Assembly (NCBI GenBank): GCA_002729015.1
Contig: PBVO01000130.1
Location: forward strand, 26,851 to 36,710
Direction: 5' to 3'
Length of the DNA stretch: 9,860 nt
Source: Candidatus Poribacteria bacterium
GTDB lineage: Bacteria; Poribacteria; WGA-4E; UBA9662
The notes below the pieces were generated by a model. The model was not told the DNA's origin. It made no database searches and saw nothing but the letters and a program-made list of their open reading frames with translations. The position numbers and the translations under genes are program-made. Numbering within the stretch: the first letter of the stretch is position 1; each line of letters starts with the position of its first letter. Shown one piece after another: positions 1-8,494 of the stretch.

Positions 1-1812
1 CTTGATCAATCAGCCAAAGAAGCGTTATCCGTAGCAGAAAGGTATGCTGACTACTTCACTGATGTGGAAACCGGTCTGATCAATGGAGATGAGTATGGAG
101 GAACTGATACCCGCGGGACTCTTTATTGTGCTATTGGTTTTTTGATGAGTGGAAAAACTGAACGTATTGAGCAAGGGCATAAATGGCTAGATAAATTGGG
201 AGTTCTAGGTGGGCACTTTAATGTAATGGCAGGCCTGATGGCTCTTTATCATCTATCACCAACCCTAAGCACGAGTCAAAAAGAAAATTTTCAGCAAGCA
301 GTAAAAGGATTTTTGAAGGATAATGGTGAAGACATCATTGCTGGGCGAAATAATAATATACCACTTGGCAATTGGACTGGTCGGCTAGCTGCAGGTTTGA
401 TGTTTGATGACAAACAACTCGTTGATGATAGTATATGTGCTTTAGAGAAATTCGTTCACTTAGTTGAACCCCACGGAACCCTTCCAGAATTCAATAGCCC
501 TACTTATCACCCAGTGACACTTCTTCTTCTCCGTATTATTTGTCAATTAGGTGAACCGCGCTCAACTCAGATAGCAAGAAAATTAGAAAACCACCTGTGG
601 CTAGAATTAGCTTGGCGTTGGCACCCCAGAATTCGGCAACTCTGTGGACCGTGGGGGCGAGCGTACCACGACAGCCTTTATGGTGGATCAGGTTTAGTAT
701 CTATGTTAGCTGATTTGTTATGGGGTGGGTTCTATGACGAATCTGTCGCTTACCAGTTTGTTCACGCGCACGATCACGCGTATGCTAGTTTATTAGTACT
801 TCTGGCGCACCAACACCCTGTTGATGTTAGAAATATAGCATTACATAAACCACTACCTGCTACCGTGACCTCTTCAGCTGAACAATCGTTAGTCAAATTA
901 GGGAACGAAGATTCGAAAATCACCTGGATACCAGGGGGTATTTCAGAATTAACAACCTGGATGGACGAAAACCTGTCGGTGGCAACAGCTACAAAAACTC
1001 ATGTTCATGGAATGCAGAATGCTAGCTACATCGCTCAATGGACACGTACTGGTGAATCCGTCAAAACATTATCTGATTTAGGTCAGGCCTTTGTTCGTTT
1101 TGTACAAAACCAACGCCGCCCTGGACAAACGAATCGCTACCTAAATCATCACCATGGCCAACCAATCGAAACCTCACCTAAACTATGGGCTGATGATGGG
1201 CGTCCGTCTGCTGTTCAATCAGGCTCTTCAGCCGTGATCGTCTATCAACCCAAACGACAAGAACGATGGACAGTAGAACGGCTAGAGATGTTTATTGTAT
1301 TACCCAGACTAGATACGGTTGACCAAATTCTAGTCAACGGAAAAACTATTGTTGGGAATTACATTGGAGAGCCATATCAATCCGTTGTGATTCGTAGTGG
1401 TCTCGTTTCACTTGGGGTTAAGTTTACGGCCACAGACACTTCCTATACCAATCCTTTGTTAATGATTGAGAGTTCGAACAATCACCTACTAGTCGGACTG
1501 AAATTGGTTGAATTCACTAGACCAACCGAACTGTCAGAATCTGTTTTTCGCCGATATGGAGGTTGTATCGGGACAGACCTACGCTACACTCCTACCCAGA
1601 AGTCTGTTGATCAACTAGTGTTAGATATGACTCAAGCCTGCTTAGCAGATAAGTGGGAAATGGCGGTTTTTGGCGGCCACCGAGAGATCCAATTCCAGAT
1701 TGGGAATAAAAACTTGATGGGCCGATTTGAGCCCATATCTGAATCTTGGCTAGATAGGCGGTTCCCCTTAGCAACCGGCCACCACGAAAAGATTAAAATG
1801 GCTAAAAATTGA
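1..1812 (+). CDS. Partial toroid + beta-sandwich protein, polysaccharide lyase/heparinase-like (3' end only)
   Basis: The reading frame is open from base 1, so the gene starts upstream; the GTG at 64 is internal. The visible 603 residues have two parts. The first, about residues 1-330, is helix-rich with repeated Leu/Trp/Gly segments typical of an alpha/alpha toroid. It contains an N-S-P-T-Y-H-P motif (about 165-171) and a G-P-W-G-R-A-Y-H-D motif (about 216-224), which look like substrate-cleft residues. The second, about 400-600, is beta-rich and resembles the C-terminal sandwich of heparinase II/III-like and related lyases. A His-His-His-Gly stretch lies near 1147-1158. I do not recognise the exact family. 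The architecture suggests a carbohydrate-active lyase or hydrolase, but the catalytic residues are not identified. Any signal peptide would be outside the window. The convergent CE15-like esterase fits a carbohydrate role. The frame is reliable; the function is tentative. Confidence 0.8.
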   Translation, partial: LDQSAKEALSVAERYADYFTDVETGLINGDEYGGTDTRGTLYCAIGFLMSGKTERIEQGHKWLDKLGVLGGHFNVMAGLMALYHLSPTLSTSQKENFQQAVKGFLKDNGEDIIAGRNNNIPLGNWTGRLAAGLMFDDKQLVDDSICALEKFVHLVEPHGTLPEFNSPTYHPVTLLLLRIICQLGEPRSTQIARKLENHLWLELAWRWHPRIRQLCGPWGRAYHDSLYGGSGLVSMLADLLWGGFYDESVAYQFVHAHDHAYASLLVLLAHQHPVDVRNIALHKPLPATVTSSAEQSLVKLGNEDSKITWIPGGISELTTWMDENLSVATATKTHVHGMQNASYIAQWTRTGESVKTLSDLGQAFVRFVQNQRRPGQTNRYLNHHHGQPIETSPKLWADDGRPSAVQSGSSAVIVYQPKRQERWTVERLEMFIVLPRLDTVDQILVNGKTIVGNYIGEPYQSVVIRSGLVSLGVKFTATDTSYTNPLLMIESSNNHLLVGLKLVEFTRPTELSESVFRRYGGCIGTDLRYTPTQKSVDQLVLDMTQACLADKWEMAVFGGHREIQFQIGNKNLMGRFEPISESWLDRRFPLATGHHEKIKMAKN

Positions 1813-1837
1813 GCCCAATGTAAGAATTTTGGTAGCC

Positions 1838-1880
1838 GATTGGATTAAGCTTTGTGAGACCTCAAAAGCTTAATCCAATC
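1838..1880. terminator. Perfect 16-bp inverted repeat between convergent genes, candidate bidirectional terminator
   Basis: Bases 1838-1853 (GATTGGATTAAGCTTT) are the exact reverse complement of 1865-1880, around an 11-nt loop. The loop itself contains TGAG and CTCA. It lies 26 bp after the stop of the toroid gene and 21 bp from the stop of the convergent esterase gene, where a shared terminator would be expected. Neither side has a proper U-tract, so it is not a textbook intrinsic terminator. It could instead protect 3' ends or bind a protein. Confidence 0.55.
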
Positions 1881-1900
1881 CTTAGAAGGGTTTCGGTCCC

Positions 1901-3061
1901 TTAATCCCAGTCAAAGCACTTTGCTAATTCATCTGTATTGAAAGGTAGTTGGTGGAAATTGGTGTGAGGAAAGTCATCAGTCGGAAACAGACCGAAGAGG
2001 TGCCAATCAGCGAAAACTCGAAGGGCCTCAAAATCTTCCTGGCTTTGATAATGACCACCTGACCGAACGTAGATTCCATTTTTGCTGGGACTGTTTAGAA
2101 AATTATAGATTGGCTGAGTCGCCAGAAAAGCAACCGCGGTGCCCTTGGGGTTTGCCCATTCATCTTCTATACCTTCAGTTCGCAGAAGTGGGCGAGGTGC
2201 AACTAAACCCATTAGGAAATGTTGATCAAACGGTAGATTTTCCTCCTGTCCTGTCCACTTCTCGAATTCGGCGTGAGTCCAGACCCACCAACGATCTCGG
2301 CTAGTCAAAGCAGCTAAATCTTCACAACCTTCATCTAATGCTAAATATGAACCGGCACCAGCACACCCAGATCCTGCGGGATTTACCAAAGCAAATCGAT
2401 CATCGGTACTACCAGCTAAAAGCGCTGTTTTCCCGTTTCGTGAATGTCCAGAAACCATGATTCGTTTGGAATCGACTTCGGGTAAGGTTAAAGCATATTC
2501 AAGTAGGCGAATTGCCCCCCAAGCCCAAACAGAAATGGATCCCCAAGTATATTCTGCTGAAAGCCGTTGATAGGCAGCTCTGGCCGGCCCAACAATTGGT
2601 TTACCCATTTCCATTGGTTCTAGTTGGTTATTATGATAACTGAGAACACAATAGCCATTATCCAGTAATATGGAAATTCGATCCATATCAGATAAATCAC
2701 CCACATAAATCAGAACAGGTAAGCCATCTTGCCCAAAGTTATTTAGAGTTTTTTTTCGTTGCTCAATGACCGTGGACGAAGGGCGATAGAACTTCACATC
2801 CAGATCAAAACTTATTTCTGGAGACTTATTATCGGGGATAAAAATAAATCTTAGCTGATCAAATTGATTTTGATTTTGGATTTGTTGGCTATCGATAGTT
2901 TCAACTCGAACCGTCTCCGGGGCAGGTGGCATTGTTCCATATTGTAAGTCTGACATCATTTGACAAATCTCAGACCGTCTTATTTCCCAGTCGCTGGGGG
3001 TTGAAACAATTTTTCCATTCGAAAAAAGAAAAGGATTGGGTAATTTCTTTATCAATCGCAC
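1901..3061 (-). CDS. CE15-type (glucuronoyl esterase-like) alpha/beta-hydrolase
   Basis: This 386-residue alpha/beta-hydrolase matches the pattern of carbohydrate esterase family 15, whose members cleave esters between lignin alcohols and glucuronic acid on xylan. The nucleophile elbow is G-H-S-R-N-G-K with Ser207, followed by a D-D-R-F-A and N-P-A-G-S-G segment. The catalytic His is probably His337 in G-G-H-Y-Q-S-Q-E-D-F, followed by A-D-W-H-L. The segment L-V-A-P-R-P-L-L-R-T-E (287-296) leading into D-E-W-A-N-P (300-305) is typical; Glu296, Glu299 or Asp300 may be the acid. The start is GTG. An in-frame TAA four codons upstream rules out a longer protein, so no signal peptide is encoded although family members are usually secreted. 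An AAGGAG lies 14 bases upstream, in the loop of a hairpin. The substrate is inferred from the family. Confidence 0.82.
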   Translation of the reverse strand: MRLIKKLPNPFLFSNGKIVSTPSDWEIRRSEICQMMSDLQYGTMPPAPETVRVETIDSQQIQNQNQFDQLRFIFIPDNKSPEISFDLDVKFYRPSSTVIEQRKKTLNNFGQDGLPVLIYVGDLSDMDRISILLDNGYCVLSYHNNQLEPMEMGKPIVGPARAAYQRLSAEYTWGSISVWAWGAIRLLEYALTLPEVDSKRIMVSGHSRNGKTALLAGSTDDRFALVNPAGSGCAGAGSYLALDEGCEDLAALTSRDRWWVWTHAEFEKWTGQEENLPFDQHFLMGLVAPRPLLRTEGIEDEWANPKGTAVAFLATQPIYNFLNSPSKNGIYVRSGGHYQSQEDFEALRVFADWHLFGLFPTDDFPHTNFHQLPFNTDELAKCFDWD

Positions 3062-3064
3062 AAG

Positions 3065-3094
3065 CTCTAATTATCTCCTTTTGTGGAATTAGAG
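3065..3094 (-). promoter_or_regulatory. Ribosome-binding site of the esterase gene inside a hairpin loop
   Basis: On the minus strand the order is CTCTAATT, a 14-nt loop, AATTAGAG, then CTT and the GTG start. The arms (3087-3094 and 3065-3072) are perfectly complementary over 8 bp. The Shine-Dalgarno AAGGAG (3075-3080) sits in the loop. The downstream arm lies between the Shine-Dalgarno and the start codon, so folding should affect initiation. It could also be a DNA operator. The structure is seen in the sequence; the regulatory role is inferred. Confidence 0.4.
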
Positions 3095-3390
3095 TCAGCT
3101 AGTGAAAACCTAGCACGATCTAAGAGGCCAAATGTTACTGACTCCGTTCCAAGTATCTAAGAAATGTGATAAAAATACATATAGTAAAATAAGTACGATC
3201 TTATTTATGTTGCAACTGATCTAATCTGCGATAAGCCCAAACAGCATGACTCATTTCAATTGTACATTTTTAATGCATCCGAAAAAATGAAAGCCAAAAC
3301 ACTTTTGCATGATTATAACTCATTACCGACCGTAATTGTGATACTGGATTTGCTTGAAGCATCAGACATGATATGAAATCAGGAAACACA

Positions 3391-3405
3391 CGGTCCGAAT
3401 GACCG
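3391..3405 (-). terminator. Weak hairpin downstream of rluD
   Basis: CGGTC (3391-3395) and GACCG (3401-3405) form a 5-bp stem with a 5-nt loop, 11 bp past the rluD stop codon on the minus strand. The following minus-strand bases (GTGTGTTTCC) are a poor U-tract. It is placed where a terminator is needed but is short. Confidence 0.25.
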
Positions 3406-3416
3406 AATGGACGATT

Positions 3417-4421
3417 TTAGGAAGGATTTACTGAATCCTGAGGAATGTGAAAACAATCCATAAGGGGTTTTAAATCGGTTGGGGTTTGGCTAGTAAAAGT
3501 ATGTATTTGCTCAGTCAGTGGGTGAATAAAACCAAGCGTTTGGGCATGCAGTGCTTGTCGATTTAGCTGACTCAAAATTTGCCTCATACGATCACTAGTA
3601 GCTTCGTTGCATCCTCGTTTCGCTCCCCCTCCATATGTTAAATCACCCACTATTGGATGACCAATGGTAGAAAGATGAACACGAATTTGGTGTGTACGGC
3701 CAGTTTCAAGTTGAAGTTGCAGCAGAGTTAATCGATCCAGACGATCTAACACTTGGTAATGAGTAACGGCCCGTCGTCCTCCATCTACAACCATCATTTG
3801 GCGAAAATCCTTCTTGCTTCGACCTAACGGAGCTGAAATTGTACCTGACTCATTTTTCAGTTGACCACATACCACAGCCTGATAGGTTCGTTGAGTGCTG
3901 TGCGCTTTGAATTGCGCTGACAAGTGTTGGAAAGCAAACTGGCTTTTAGCGACAACGATAACGCCAGTGGTATCCTTATCTAAACGATGAACTAGACCCT
4001 GTCTTTCAATTGCTCTCTGTTTATCTCCAAAATAGTACAATAGCCCATTGACTAAGGTTCCTTTTCGTAAACCTTCTGTTGGCTGTACAATTAGTCCTGA
4101 AGGTTTATCCAAAACTGCCAGATGTTCATCCTGAAATAAAATTGGTATAGGTATTAACTCTGCATGTAGTTCTTCAGGCGTATAAATTGATTCTAAGCTC
4201 GAAAGACATAAGGATACTTGGTCTCCCAATCGTAATTTGTAACTAGGTCTTCGATTCCGCCCATTAACTTTTATTAAAACCTGTTGAATAATTTTCTGGG
4301 CTTGAGATCGGGACAATTCCCCTATATGTATTTGCTTTTGCAATAGTTGGGTCAAATAAACGTCTAGTCGATAACCCACTTGATCGGTGTCGATTTCTGC
4401 GACATAGTTTGTAGACGCCAT
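3417..4421 (-). CDS. rluD: RluD-type 23S rRNA pseudouridine synthase (RluA family)
   Basis: RluD converts uridines in helix 69 of 23S rRNA to pseudouridine in the cytoplasm. The protein has 334 residues, close to the family norm. It has an N-terminal S4-like RNA-binding domain (about 17-75, R-L-D-V-Y-L and the basic L-R-L-G-D segment). The catalytic domain from about residue 90 carries the signature H-R-L-D-K-D-T-T-G (145-153), with Asp148 as the catalytic aspartate. The L-E-T-G-R-T-H-Q-I-R-V-H-L motif is at 238-250. The ATG lies 23 bp after the iscS stop on the same strand, so the two are probably co-transcribed. There is no Shine-Dalgarno before the ATG, so translation may depend on coupling or an unstructured AT-rich leader. 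The closely related RluA or RluC specificity cannot be fully excluded, but length, S4 domain and motifs favour RluD. Confidence 0.92.
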   Translation of the reverse strand: MASTNYVAEIDTDQVGYRLDVYLTQLLQKQIHIGELSRSQAQKIIQQVLIKVNGRNRRPSYKLRLGDQVSLCLSSLESIYTPEELHAELIPIPILFQDEHLAVLDKPSGLIVQPTEGLRKGTLVNGLLYYFGDKQRAIERQGLVHRLDKDTTGVIVVAKSQFAFQHLSAQFKAHSTQRTYQAVVCGQLKNESGTISAPLGRSKKDFRQMMVVDGGRRAVTHYQVLDRLDRLTLLQLQLETGRTHQIRVHLSTIGHPIVGDLTYGGGAKRGCNEATSDRMRQILSQLNRQALHAQTLGFIHPLTEQIHTFTSQTPTDLKPLMDCFHIPQDSVNPS

Positions 4422-4444
4422 AATTAATTATTTATTGGAGATAA

Positions 4445-5629
<1,185 letters not shown>

Positions 5630-5677
5630 TATATTTTTAGACCATTTGCTCCCTTGGTAATAAGCTTTCTATAGCTA

Positions 5678-5686
5678 ATTATAGCA
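5678..5686 (-). promoter_or_regulatory. Extended -10 promoter for iscS-rluD
   Basis: On the minus strand the sequence reads TGCTATAAT: a consensus TATAAT (5678-5683) with the TGn extension. No recognisable -35 element lies at 15-18 bp, as is common with extended -10 promoters. Transcription would begin near 5671, giving a leader of about 42 nt before the iscS ATG. The imperfect dyad CTATA-TATAG overlaps it. Confidence 0.55.
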
Positions 5687-5857
5687 GATGGTTTTAGGTG
5701 AATGGGACTTTTGAGTTGGTGATTAGCTGAATTGGTGTGTGATAAAATTATGAAAAATCAGATCTATCTGCTTGTACTAATCTATCGATTTGCTCAAAAA
5801 AGAGATTTTCTATCGTACCCTGCACTTTGGAATTACAAAACTATGTGTTTGTTTTTC

Positions 5858-5886
5858 TTGGAGGTATAGACAAAATCTGATACAAT
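5858..5886 (+). promoter_or_regulatory. Sigma70-like promoter for the DUF5916 gene
   Basis: TTGGAG (5858-5863) and TACAAT (5881-5886) are separated by exactly 17 bp and match the -35 and -10 consensus at 4/6 and 5/6. The predicted start point is near 5893, leaving an unusually long leader before the coding region. It is the best plus-strand match I found in this gap by eye. Confidence 0.5.
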
Positions 5887-5960
5887 GCGCGTCTAATCTG
5901 GTTTAGAATCTGTTTTGTTTCATTGAAAAAATGTTGGTGGAGCCAAGTCGATTTTGTACC

Positions 5961-5988
5961 ACGATATAGTACTTCGATAACGATATAG
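5961..5988 (+). repeat. Pair of 9-bp direct repeats ACGATATAG
   Basis: ACGATATAG occurs at 5961-5969 and again at 5980-5988, 19 bp apart start to start, close to two helical turns. It lies within the DUF5916 leader, downstream of the predicted promoter. It could be a regulator-binding pair or chance in AT-rich sequence. Confidence 0.35.
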
Positions 5989-6035
5989 AATATTATTTCC
6001 CTTTTACTATGGATCCTTTCGGCGAGCTATAAGAA

Positions 6036-6067
6036 TCGAGGGGGAGTTCATGGTTTGCTAACCTCGA
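6036..6067 (+). promoter_or_regulatory. Leader hairpin enclosing a ribosome-binding site and a 3-codon ORF
   Basis: TCGAGG (6036-6041) pairs perfectly with CCTCGA (6062-6067). The 20-nt loop contains a strong GGGGAG followed, after 3 nt, by an ATG (6050) that reads Met-Val-Cys-stop (TAA at 6059-6061). It lies about 170-190 bp before the likely DUF5916 start. A leader regulatory role is possible but unproven. Confidence 0.3.
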
Positions 6068-6226
6068 CAAAATGCATAAATCCTTCATCTGTGTCTCATC
6101 CGATATTAACCGTACAAATAATCATTGAATGTATATAGCTGTCAGTATAGATATATCTTGTGTTTGTTGGATTTTCTCGTGAATATTATTTTCTTTTTCC
6201 AAAAGTATTGGTATAGAACGAATAAT

Positions 6227-8365
6227 GTGATTTTTTCCCGCGTTTCTTTCATGTACTTAGTAATTCTGCTGATTTGCTTACTTTTCTCGCTTATACCTTC
6301 AGCTATGGGTAATGATTCCGATCCTAAATGTGTTATCGCCCAATGGACAGAAACGCCACCTAAAATTGATGGTAACCTGAATGACGAAAATTGGAAAAAG
6401 TCTACGGTCATCAAAAAATTAGTTCAGCACCAACCAAATCCAGGGGCATCAACTAACCTGAAAACTAACATATACCTGTCATATGACAGTTCACACCTTT
6501 ATGTTGGGTTCGAGTGCTTCAAGGATGATATGGATCAAATAATGGCCAATGAAACTCGTCGTGATTCTCGTTTTTTCCTTGATGACTATGTGGGAGTTTA
6601 TATAGATACTTACTTGGATTTGAGGAATTGTTACGGTTTTGAACTCAACTCACTCGGAACCCAAGCTGATAGAAGAGTGCAAAACGAGGGAGCCAACAGT
6701 GGCAGAAGGGGGGCCGATATGGCGTGGGATTGCAACTGGAATGGTCAGTCTATCAGAGAAAAAGATAAATGGACAGCTGAATTCTCTATTCCATTTGCTG
6801 AACTCCGATTCCCAAAAAAGGAGAAAAAACCTTGGGGGATTAACTTCTGGCGGAAAGATCGTTCAAGCAGAGAAGAACTATCATGGGCTGATCTTGGGGG
6901 GAAAGAATACGCAGTTTCTCGGTTTGGCCATTTGATAGATTTAGACGTTGATCGATTGAAGACGCGACGGCCCCTTAAAATTAAACCTTATCTGACAGTT
7001 CGCCCCCAGAAGATCTACGACCAAGAACTTGAAACTAAAGCTGACATTGGTCTTGATTTTCGATATCCGCTTTCAAGTTTGTCTTTTGATTTGACGTTGA
7101 ACCCAGACTTTGCACAAATTGAGGCCGATCCCGATAGGGTGAATTTAACTGATATCCCACTTCGTTTTGCTGAAAAACGCCCTTTCTTTCAAGAAGGTAA
7201 CGAAATCTTTCAAACACCACTCGAGCTTTTCTACAGCAGGCGAATAGAGGATTTGAAAACAGGGGCAAAGATGGCAGGGAAAATTGGGAATTTTAATACG
7301 GCTCTAGTGTTTGCTCAAGCTGGACCAGAAGATACAGAAAAAGATGCAAAAAGCGATATCTTGCCTCCCTTGGATGACTACCGTTATTCCGTTTTCCGTC
7401 TTCAAAGAGAATTTGGAAAAAATACTACTGTTGGGTTTTTAGGAACAACTAAAGACCAAGTGAAAGATCGTCAGTACGACCGTAGTTCCGGTATTGATGC
7501 AAGGCTAGTGTTACCAAAAAATCTAGAATTAAACTTAGCTTACGCTAGTGAATGGAAAACAACTGAGGAATGGATAGAAAAAAATATAAACAGGGACCAA
7601 GCATTCTTCGCAGAGCTATCCCAAGAGGCTAATCTTTTATCTTGGCAGAGTTCGTTTAAGGCGCGCTACTTTGATATCGGGCAGTATTTTCAACCTGAAA
7701 CTGGTTTTATTCCACGTATTGATCGACGTGGAATAAATTTATCAAGTAAGATCGAGAAACGTCGGAAGTCAAAAATTAATTTCCTGAACCACGAGGCAGA
7801 ATACGAGCGCCTCCATAATCATCGTGGTGAATTAACTAATCATCGATTTAGGTTTCAGAACATCATTGGTTTTGAGGATTTTTTTCTATTTTTTAGTCCA
7901 CAATGGTATTATCGTCTAGACGACGAAAATCGGGCTTTTACCGATCGAACTCTTGACCTGTTTTTAGGTTGGATTCCAACCCAACCTAAATGGATTTCAC
8001 TCCGTGTTCGTAATTCAATTGGGATTCGAAATGATAAAGAGAGTTTTTTTGTAGGACCAGAAATATACCTTCGCCCAACGTCTAAGCTAAATTTTGAATT
8101 CCGCCAACAACGTTTAATCGAAGAAAAAAAATTGATCGATAACACTCTTCGATTTGTTGCTAATTACCAATTTGCCCAACGAATGTATATGCGATCTAGT
8201 TTAGAGAAAACTGTTGAAGAAGAAAGGCGATTCTTTGCCTTATTTGCCTACGAGTACGCGCCCGAAAGTAACCTATTCGTAGTTTACAATTACAACCAAA
8301 AGATAGAGGGTAAAGAGCACCTTCTATTCGTTAAATTAGTCTATCTCTTTAAACTATTTGGTTAA
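6227..8365 (+). CDS. DUF5916 outer-membrane-type protein with N-terminal CBM9-like domain
   Basis: The protein has 712 residues from the GTG at 6227. A signal peptide covers about residues 1-28: one Arg, then a hydrophobic Y-L-V-I-L-L-I-C-L-L-F core, and A-M-G as the likely cleavage site. A CBM9-like domain follows, with P-K-I-D-G-N-L-N-D-E-N-W near 45-56 and F-S-I-P-F-A-E-L-R-F near 186-195. The DUF5916 hallmarks R-F-A-E-K-R-P-F-F (about 313-321) and F-Y-S-R-R-I (about 335-340) come next. The rest, to F-V-K-L-V-Y-L-F-K-L-F-G at the end, is alternating polar/aromatic strands like an outer-membrane beta-barrel. The family is uncharacterised; a role in carbohydrate binding or uptake is inferred. 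The frame runs back to a TTG at 6125, but those extra residues look non-coding. The ATG at 6251 is an alternative start but lacks a basic n-region. No start has a Shine-Dalgarno. Confidence 0.85.
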   Translation: MIFSRVSFMYLVILLICLLFSLIPSAMGNDSDPKCVIAQWTETPPKIDGNLNDENWKKSTVIKKLVQHQPNPGASTNLKTNIYLSYDSSHLYVGFECFKDDMDQIMANETRRDSRFFLDDYVGVYIDTYLDLRNCYGFELNSLGTQADRRVQNEGANSGRRGADMAWDCNWNGQSIREKDKWTAEFSIPFAELRFPKKEKKPWGINFWRKDRSSREELSWADLGGKEYAVSRFGHLIDLDVDRLKTRRPLKIKPYLTVRPQKIYDQELETKADIGLDFRYPLSSLSFDLTLNPDFAQIEADPDRVNLTDIPLRFAEKRPFFQEGNEIFQTPLELFYSRRIEDLKTGAKMAGKIGNFNTALVFAQAGPEDTEKDAKSDILPPLDDYRYSVFRLQREFGKNTTVGFLGTTKDQVKDRQYDRSSGIDARLVLPKNLELNLAYASEWKTTEEWIEKNINRDQAFFAELSQEANLLSWQSSFKARYFDIGQYFQPETGFIPRIDRRGINLSSKIEKRRKSKINFLNHEAEYERLHNHRGELTNHRFRFQNIIGFEDFFLFFSPQWYYRLDDENRAFTDRTLDLFLGWIPTQPKWISLRVRNSIGIRNDKESFFVGPEIYLRPTSKLNFEFRQQRLIEEKKLIDNTLRFVANYQFAQRMYMRSSLEKTVEEERRFFALFAYEYAPESNLFVVYNYNQKIEGKEHLLFVKLVYLFKLFG

Positions 8366-8494
8366 AAAGAATTTTCCGTATTGACATTATTAGGCTATTA
8401 TGCCTTATCACTTAGATCTGACTTTAACAGATCAGATTCCACTAAAGTATTGAGCTAATTAAGTTAAAGACATAAAATATTCTACATTTTACAG
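8366..8494 (+). promoter_or_regulatory. Possible promoter and small inverted repeat before the PdxA-like gene
   Basis: A perfect -35 TTGACA lies at 8381-8386. The best-spaced -10 is a poor CTTATC (8404-8409) preceded by a TGn extension; a better TATTAT (8396-8401) is only 9 bp away. GATCTG (8415-8420) and CAGATC (8428-8433) form a 6-bp stem with a 7-nt loop and no U-tract. The gene may have its own promoter or be read through from the DUF5916 gene. Confidence 0.3.

Larger units (their letters stand above)
3062..3416. other. 355-bp non-coding gap between the esterase and rluD
   Basis: This AT-rich stretch separates two minus-strand genes. It should hold the esterase promoter and the end of the iscS-rluD transcript. 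I see no ORF with coding character, no RNA gene and no convincing -35/-10 pair. A minus-strand TTGCAA near 3209-3214 has only weak -10 candidates downstream. The only structures noted are the esterase leader hairpin (3065-3094) and a short inverted repeat after rluD (3391-3405). Confidence 0.5.
5630..6226. other. Divergent intergenic region between iscS and the DUF5916 gene
   Basis: About 600 bp separate the divergent genes. The region holds the iscS promoter (5678-5686), a weak plus-strand extended -10 (TGATAAAAT, 5740-5748), a better plus-strand promoter (5858-5886) and then a leader of about 330 nt. The leader has three AATCTG hexamers (5874, 5895, 5907; the first lies upstream of the start point), two ACGATATAG repeats (5961 and 5980) and a hairpin enclosing a 3-codon ORF (6036-6067). 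No convincing gene, known riboswitch or RNA gene is recognised. A 39-codon ORF at 5750-5869 has no ribosome-binding site and is not called. Confidence 0.5.

Noticed and set aside
64..66. GTG at 64 as the start of the first gene
   Set aside because: The frame is open to base 1 with protein-like sequence before it, so the gene is truncated by the window edge.
3062..3416. Possible small gene or RNA in the gap after rluD
   Set aside because: No ORF with coding character, tRNA-like fold or strong promoter could be found by eye.
5750..5869. 39-codon ORF upstream of the DUF5916 promoter
   Set aside because: No Shine-Dalgarno, no recognisable motif, AT-rich composition like the surrounding non-coding DNA, and its 3' end overlaps the predicted -35 element.
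6125..6226. TTG at 6125 as the start of the DUF5916 protein
   Set aside because: The added residues are low-complexity, rich in Phe/Ile/Tyr, and would bury the signal peptide about 40 residues inside the protein.
5893..6226. Known riboswitch class in the DUF5916 leader
   Set aside because: No recognisable conserved core of a known riboswitch (TPP, cobalamin, SAM, FMN and others) was seen.
6142..6414. Minus-strand 90-codon ORF, and other antisense or offset ORFs inside genes (1592-1774, 2110-2304, 6639-6935, 7035-7268, 7909-8145, 8482-8721)
   Set aside because: They lie within well-supported coding sequences in other frames, lack recognisable domains and look like shadows.
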